From: Streptomyces sp. HD
Lineage (GTDB): Bacteria; Actinomycetota; Actinomycetes; Streptomycetales; Streptomycetaceae
DNA length: 64,000 nt
Direction of reading: 5' to 3'
Assembly: GCF_028369295.1 (NCBI RefSeq)
Contig: NZ_JAQMYP010000027.1
Span: 62,001-126,000, forward strand
The notes under the pieces were generated by a model. It was not told where the DNA came from. It was given only the letters and a program-made list of their open reading frames with translations, and did not search any database. Of the stretch, positions 60,447-64,000 are shown piece by piece (the stretch's first letter is position 1; each line of letters starts with the position of its first letter). Made by a program: the position numbers and the translations under genes.

Positions 60447-61388
60447 ATGGCCGCGAACAACCGCCGCATGTCCGGCAAGAAGGGCGCGCAGGTCGGCAGT
60501 GGCGGCCAGCGGCGCAAGGGCCTGGAGGGCAAGGGCCCGACCCCGCCCGCCGAGATGCGCAAGGGACACAAGAAGAACCGCATCGCGGGCGCCAAGGCGA
60601 AGCAGGCCGTCCGCCGTCCGGCGCCGCGCGGCCGCGGCGGCAAGAGCACGTCCGAGCTTGTCGTAGGTCGTAACCCGGTCGTGGAGGCACTGCGCGAGGG
60701 CGTCCCGGCCTCCACCCTCTACGTCCAGCAGTTCATCGACAACGACGAGCGCGTCCGTGAGGCCCTCCAGCTCGCCGCCGAGCGCGGTGGCATCAACCTC
60801 ATGGAGGCCCCGCGCCCCGAGCTGGACCGTATGACCAACGGCCTGAACCACCAGGGCCTGGTCCTCCAGGTCCCGCCCTACGAGTACGCCCACCCCGAGG
60901 ACCTGGCCGACGCCGCCGCGGACGACGGCGAGGACCCGCTCATCGTCGCCCTGGACGGCGTGACGGACCCGCGCAACCTCGGTGCCGTGGTCCGCTCGGT
61001 CTCCGCGTTCGGCGGCCACGGAGTCGTCGTACCCGAGCGTCGTGCGGCGGGCATGACGGCCGGCGCCTGGAAGACGTCGGCGGGCACGGCGGCGCGCACC
61101 CCGGTCGCCCGCGCCACGAACCTGACCCGCGCCCTGGAGGCGTACAAGAAGGCGGGCCTCGTGGTCGTCGGCCTCGCCGCCGACGGCGAGGTCGAGCTCG
61201 GCGAACTGGAGGCCCTGGCGGGCCCGGTGGTCATCGTGGTCGGCAGCGAGGGCAAGGGCCTGTCGCGCCTGGTCGGCGAGACGTGCGACTTCCGGGTACG
61301 CATCCCGATGCCGGGCGGTGCCGAGTCCCTCAACGCCGGTGTGGCGGCAGGCATCGTCCTCTACGAGGCGGCCCGCCGACGCGTCTGA
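60447..61388 (+). CDS. rlmB: 23S rRNA 2'-O-methyltransferase RlmB (TrmH/SpoU)
   Basis: The 313-residue protein has a basic disordered N-terminus ([20 protein letters not shown]), a substrate-binding domain (about 70-150) and a SpoU knotted methyltransferase domain. Motif 1 is [20 protein letters not shown], motif 2 [15 protein letters not shown] and motif 3 [20 protein letters not shown]. It methylates the ribose of 23S rRNA. Confidence 0.93.
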   Translation: MAANNRRMSGKKGAQVGSGGQRRKGLEGKGPTPPAEMRKGHKKNRIAGAKAKQAVRRPAPRGRGGKSTSELVVGRNPVVEALREGVPASTLYVQQFIDNDERVREALQLAAERGGINLMEAPRPELDRMTNGLNHQGLVLQVPPYEYAHPEDLADAAADDGEDPLIVALDGVTDPRNLGAVVRSVSAFGGHGVVVPERRAAGMTAGAWKTSAGTAARTPVARATNLTRALEAYKKAGLVVVGLAADGEVELGELEALAGPVVIVVGSEGKGLSRLVGETCDFRVRIPMPGGAESLNAGVAAGIVLYEAARRRV

Positions 61389-61522
61389 ACAGACATCCGT
61401 GGCGTCACCCGTGCGGGTTAATTCTGGTGACAGTGGTGCGACCTGCGCATCCTTGACGGGGTCCGGACAGATCGGACCGGTCAAAGCAGTGTCCTAACGT
61501 CACGTCACTCGGTTAGTTGAGT

Positions 61523-63184
61523 GTGGACACCAGAACACCCCGCACACCCACGGGGGACCGCTCGTCGGGTTACGACGACGCTCCCGCGCTGAGCATGGTG
61601 AAGGTGCCGAGCGATCCGGCGCAGATCATCGTCAATCACGCGAGTTTCCGCGTGTTGCTGGGTGCGTCGACCGGGCGCACCAAAACCCCGCGCATCGCAC
61701 GGCACCAGAGCGCCACCGAGGACACCTCCCGTATTCCCGCCGTCAACACGGCCGGCAGAGCGGGCGCGGCCCCCGGCGCCCGCCGCCGGGTCTCCGTCTG
61801 GAACGGCACGTCCGCGCCCGACGACACCGGCGCCCACCGCCTGCTCCAGGCCGTGCGGGACGGCAGCGTCCGCCACGGCGACGAACCGGGTCCCCCCGGG
61901 GCCACCCAGGTCATCCCGCGCGTGGGCGTCGGCGGCTATGACGACGGCTTCGACGCGGCCTACGACGACGAGTTGTCGCAGACCGTCGAGACGCCGATCG
62001 TCGGCGCGCAGCGCAGGCACGAGTCGGTCGAGACCCGGCTGCTGCCCCACATGCGCACGGTCGAGAGCGCCTACGACGAGGAACTCGCGTACCAGGACGA
62101 GGGCTTCGAGGAGTTCGGGCAGGGCGACGACGAGGACGCGGCCGACCCGCCCGCCAAGCGCCCCGGCGCCGACGACCCGGCACGGCACGCCTACTACCCC
62201 GGCCGCCGGATGAACCTCGGGGTCGTCCTCCTCCCGCTCCGCGTCTTCCTCGGCTTCATCTCCATCTACGCCGGCATGGGCAAGCTCTGCGACCCCGTCT
62301 ACTTCGACGGCGGCAAGCGCGGCTCCATGGTCAAGTGGCTCAACACCCTGCACCCCTGGGAAGTGGCCGAGCCGCTGCGCCAGTTCGCCCTGGAGCACCC
62401 CGTCGGATCCGGCCTGGTCATCGCCTTCTTCCAGGTCATCGTGGGCGTCCTGACGGTCCTTGGGTGCTGGCAGCGGGTGGCCGCGGTGGTGGGTGCCCTG
62501 CTGTCCGCCGCGCTCCTGCTCACCGTCAGCTGGAAGAGCGTCCCCGTCTACGACGCCCCCGACATCATCTACCTCGCCGCGTGGTCCCCGCTGATCATCG
62601 CGGGCGCCCCCGTCTACTCGATCGACGGTCGCCTGGCAGGCATGGCGTGGCGCCGTCTCGGCCCGCGCTCCGACATCTGGGAGCTGCGCAGCTACGTCCT
62701 GCGCCGAGGTGCTCTGATCACGGCGATCGTCACCGGCCTGACGCTCCTGATCGGCTCTCTGCTGGGCGGAGCGGTCCGCGACTCCGACCGGGTGGTCGTC
62801 CCCGGCCCCGGCGAGGCCCCCCGCAACGAACTGCCCGGCTCGCCCCTGCCCCAGGACTCCGACAGCCGGCACGGGCGGACCCCGTCGGCCTCCAACTCGC
62901 CCACCCAGGGCGCCACGTCGGGAGCGGCCACCCCGTCGGGTGCCGCGACGACGCCGGGCGCCACCAGCGACGCGGGTGCGACCGGTGCGGGTACGCCGAG
63001 CCAGACGCAGGGCACCGCCGGGCAGGCCCCGCCCCAGCAGTCCACGCCGGCCGACGACGCCCCCAGCACCAGCACCGGCCCGTCCTCCGGAGGCCCCACG
63101 TCCGGCGGCGGCTCCACCGGCGGCTCCGGCAACGGAGGCTCCACCTCCGGGGAACCGGGGCTCGTGGGCGGCCTGTTGGGCTAG
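61523..63184 (+). CDS. DoxX-family membrane protein with long disordered flanks
   Basis: The product (about 553 residues) has a 230-residue charged N-terminal region with repeated YDD/YDE acidic patches. A DoxX membrane domain with four helices follows (about 232-400: GVVLLPLRVFLGFISIYAGM; GLVIAFFQVIVGVLTVLG; VGALLSAALLLTVSW) and a fifth helix near 400. A C-terminal Gly/Ser/Thr/Pro-rich tail ends the protein. DoxX relatives take part in quinone or thiosulfate redox chemistry; the role here is unknown. GTG 61523 or TTG 61517 are start options, both with weak RBS. Confidence 0.78.
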   Translation: MDTRTPRTPTGDRSSGYDDAPALSMVKVPSDPAQIIVNHASFRVLLGASTGRTKTPRIARHQSATEDTSRIPAVNTAGRAGAAPGARRRVSVWNGTSAPDDTGAHRLLQAVRDGSVRHGDEPGPPGATQVIPRVGVGGYDDGFDAAYDDELSQTVETPIVGAQRRHESVETRLLPHMRTVESAYDEELAYQDEGFEEFGQGDDEDAADPPAKRPGADDPARHAYYPGRRMNLGVVLLPLRVFLGFISIYAGMGKLCDPVYFDGGKRGSMVKWLNTLHPWEVAEPLRQFALEHPVGSGLVIAFFQVIVGVLTVLGCWQRVAAVVGALLSAALLLTVSWKSVPVYDAPDIIYLAAWSPLIIAGAPVYSIDGRLAGMAWRRLGPRSDIWELRSYVLRRGALITAIVTGLTLLIGSLLGGAVRDSDRVVVPGPGEAPRNELPGSPLPQDSDSRHGRTPSASNSPTQGATSGAATPSGAATTPGATSDAGATGAGTPSQTQGTAGQAPPQQSTPADDAPSTSTGPSSGGPTSGGGSTGGSGNGGSTSGEPGLVGGLLG

Positions 63185-63242
63185 AAGGGCCGGCAGTCCC
63201 TCCACCGGCTGACCCGAAGGACGAGCCGTCGAGCACGACAAC

Positions 63243-63277
63243 GATGGGCCCGGACGAATCCAACGTCCGGGCCCATC
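63243..63277 (+). terminator. terminator of the DoxX gene
   Basis: A perfect 14-bp stem GATGGGCCCGGACG / CGTCCGGGCCCATC with a 7-nt loop, 58 nt after the stop. Confidence 0.85.
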
Positions 63278-63692
63278 CCCGTACCCCTCACAACAGCCAG
63301 TCCCTCGCCCCCGCCGCCCCTACCCGTCCCATCCCCAGGGGCTCCGCCCCTTCAACCCCGTCAGTGGCTCCGCCCCTTCGACCCCGCTGGGGCTGCCGCC
63401 CCAGACCCCGCTACGGCCCCCCCCCCGAAAGGGCCTCGTCCTCAAACGCCGGACGGGCTGAGAGGCGCGGAGCGGCGTCGAGAAGTGGCGCCCTGCTGGG
63501 GGTGGATGGGGCTTTGGGGCGGCGTACCCCCACTTGCCCGCAGTCGCGTACGGCGGGAAGGGGACGTGCCGGGGGGTGTCCGCCCGCAGTGGCCGGCGTC
63601 AAGACACGGCACCTCCTGGCCTACGCCAGCCGCCGGTCCGAGGACGGACACCCCCCGGCACGGCCCCGACCCACAACGCACCCGCAGGCGCT

Positions 63693-63821
63693 ACGCGCAC
63701 CCCCACCGATCACCAGCAGGCCGCCGCAGGCATGGACGCGCACCCCCACCGATCACCAGCAGGCCGCCGCAGGCATGGACGCGCACCCCCACCGAACACC
63801 AGCAGGCCGCCGCAGGCATCC
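63693..63821. repeat. 43-bp tandem repeat, three copies
   Basis: Units start at 63693, 63736 and 63779, each beginning acgcgcacccccaccga and ending near gccgccgcaggcat. Copies 1 and 2 are identical and copy 3 has small changes. There are no spacers, so it is not CRISPR. It lies about 28 bp from the 3' end of the terminal gene. Confidence 0.8.
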
Positions 63822-63848
63822 CGCCCGCCCAACCGCCGGAGGCAACCG

Positions 63849-64000
63849 TCAGCGGCCCAGCGCCGCCAGTTCCCGCGCCGCCTCCGTCAGGTCCTTCGCC
63901 GTGTCGATGGCGCGCCAGTACGCGCCCTGGGGGATCGGGAAGCCTGCCAGGCGGCGTTCACGGGCCAGATGCGGGAACGTGGTGCGCTCGTGGTCACCGC
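63849..64000 (-). CDS. C-terminal end of a nucleotidyltransferase-like protein (partial)
   Basis: The 49 visible C-terminal codons read HERTTFPHLARERRLAGFPI followed by GAYWRAIDTAKDLTEAAREL. This matches the C-terminus of NDP-sugar nucleotidyltransferases (D-glycero-manno-heptose or mannose-1-phosphate type), where 'YWRDIGTPEDL' is typical. The 5' part lies beyond the window, so function is only tentative. Confidence 0.7.
   Translation of the reverse strand, partial: GDHERTTFPHLARERRLAGFPIPQGAYWRAIDTAKDLTEAARELAALGR

Larger units (their letters stand above)
63185..63848. other. 664-bp gene-poor spacer with terminator and repeats
   Basis: No ORF is supported. It begins with a DoxX terminator, then a C-rich run with 'ctccgcccctt' repeats (about 63329-63400). 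Copy 2 of the ctcaaacgccgga element follows (63441-63459), then a cacaacgcacccgcag match to 39750 and a 43-bp tandem repeat. Confidence 0.7.

Noticed and set aside
63693-63821. Possible CRISPR array
   Set aside because: The 43-bp units are directly adjacent with no unique spacers and no cas genes nearby.

Overview
This is a very GC-rich actinobacterial chromosome segment, almost certainly from a Streptomyces. The evidence is the codon use (strong G/C at third positions), the many GTG starts, and the gene content: glnR, a nickel-type Fur regulator, rsiG, the devE/devA-type GntR pair, mshA, phoU/phoR-phoP, carD, ispD-ispF, cysS and rlmB. From memory this order matches the core arm of the Streptomyces chromosome that runs from glnR to rlmB. 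Assignments rest on reading motifs by eye; no database search was possible. No rRNA, tRNA, CRISPR array, transposase or integrase was seen.

Layout. 1-4.1 kb: two small hypotheticals, a secreted pectate lyase-pectinesterase fusion and a convergent LacI-type regulator. 4.2-13.8 kb: glnR (nitrogen) with a divergent hydrolase, a MoaD-like sulfur carrier, membrane and DUF proteins, a sulfurtransferase-DUF1416 operon preceded by a Cys-containing leader peptide, a DsrE-like protein, nitrobindin, Nur, a YgfZ-like protein and D-aminoacyl-tRNA deacylase. 13.9-15.7 kb: rsiG, the c-di-GMP-dependent anti-sigma factor for WhiG, followed by a decayed Eis-like acetyltransferase.

15.9-22.7 kb is the most interesting block. 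Two small hydrophobic proteins are each divergent from a DevE/DevA-like GntR regulator, with nearly identical palindromes between them. A third, divergent paralogue follows and leads into an overlapping kinase-HAD-kinase cluster. A TetR gene and a HelD-type RNA polymerase recycling helicase come next.

25-35.5 kb is an accessory region of small regulator/enzyme pairs: HxlR with an imine-reductase-like enzyme, an ECF41 sigma factor with its epimerase and a textbook ECF41 promoter, and TetR with a SnoaL/NmrA operon and two palindromic operators. It also holds a degenerate stand-alone GyrB-like ATPase-domain protein, DUF899 and VOC proteins, and many short tandem repeats between genes. 36-43.5 kb carries a Gly-rich secreted protein, an XRE regulator behind two large palindromes, an HBHA-like protein, a response-regulator/PP2C phosphatase, an NlpC/P60 hydrolase and a methyltransferase.

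43.7-64 kb returns to core genes: mshA (mycothiol), a Tat-exported polysaccharide-lyase-like protein, AraC, MFS, phosphoglycerate mutase, PhoU divergent from PhoR-PhoP across a PHO box, CarD, the IspD/IspF pair of the MEP pathway, CysRS, RlmB and a DoxX protein. The window ends inside a nucleotidyltransferase-like gene. The global nitrogen (GlnR) and phosphate (PhoP) regulators therefore lie within about 50 kb of each other, with developmental regulators (RsiG, DevE/DevA) between them.
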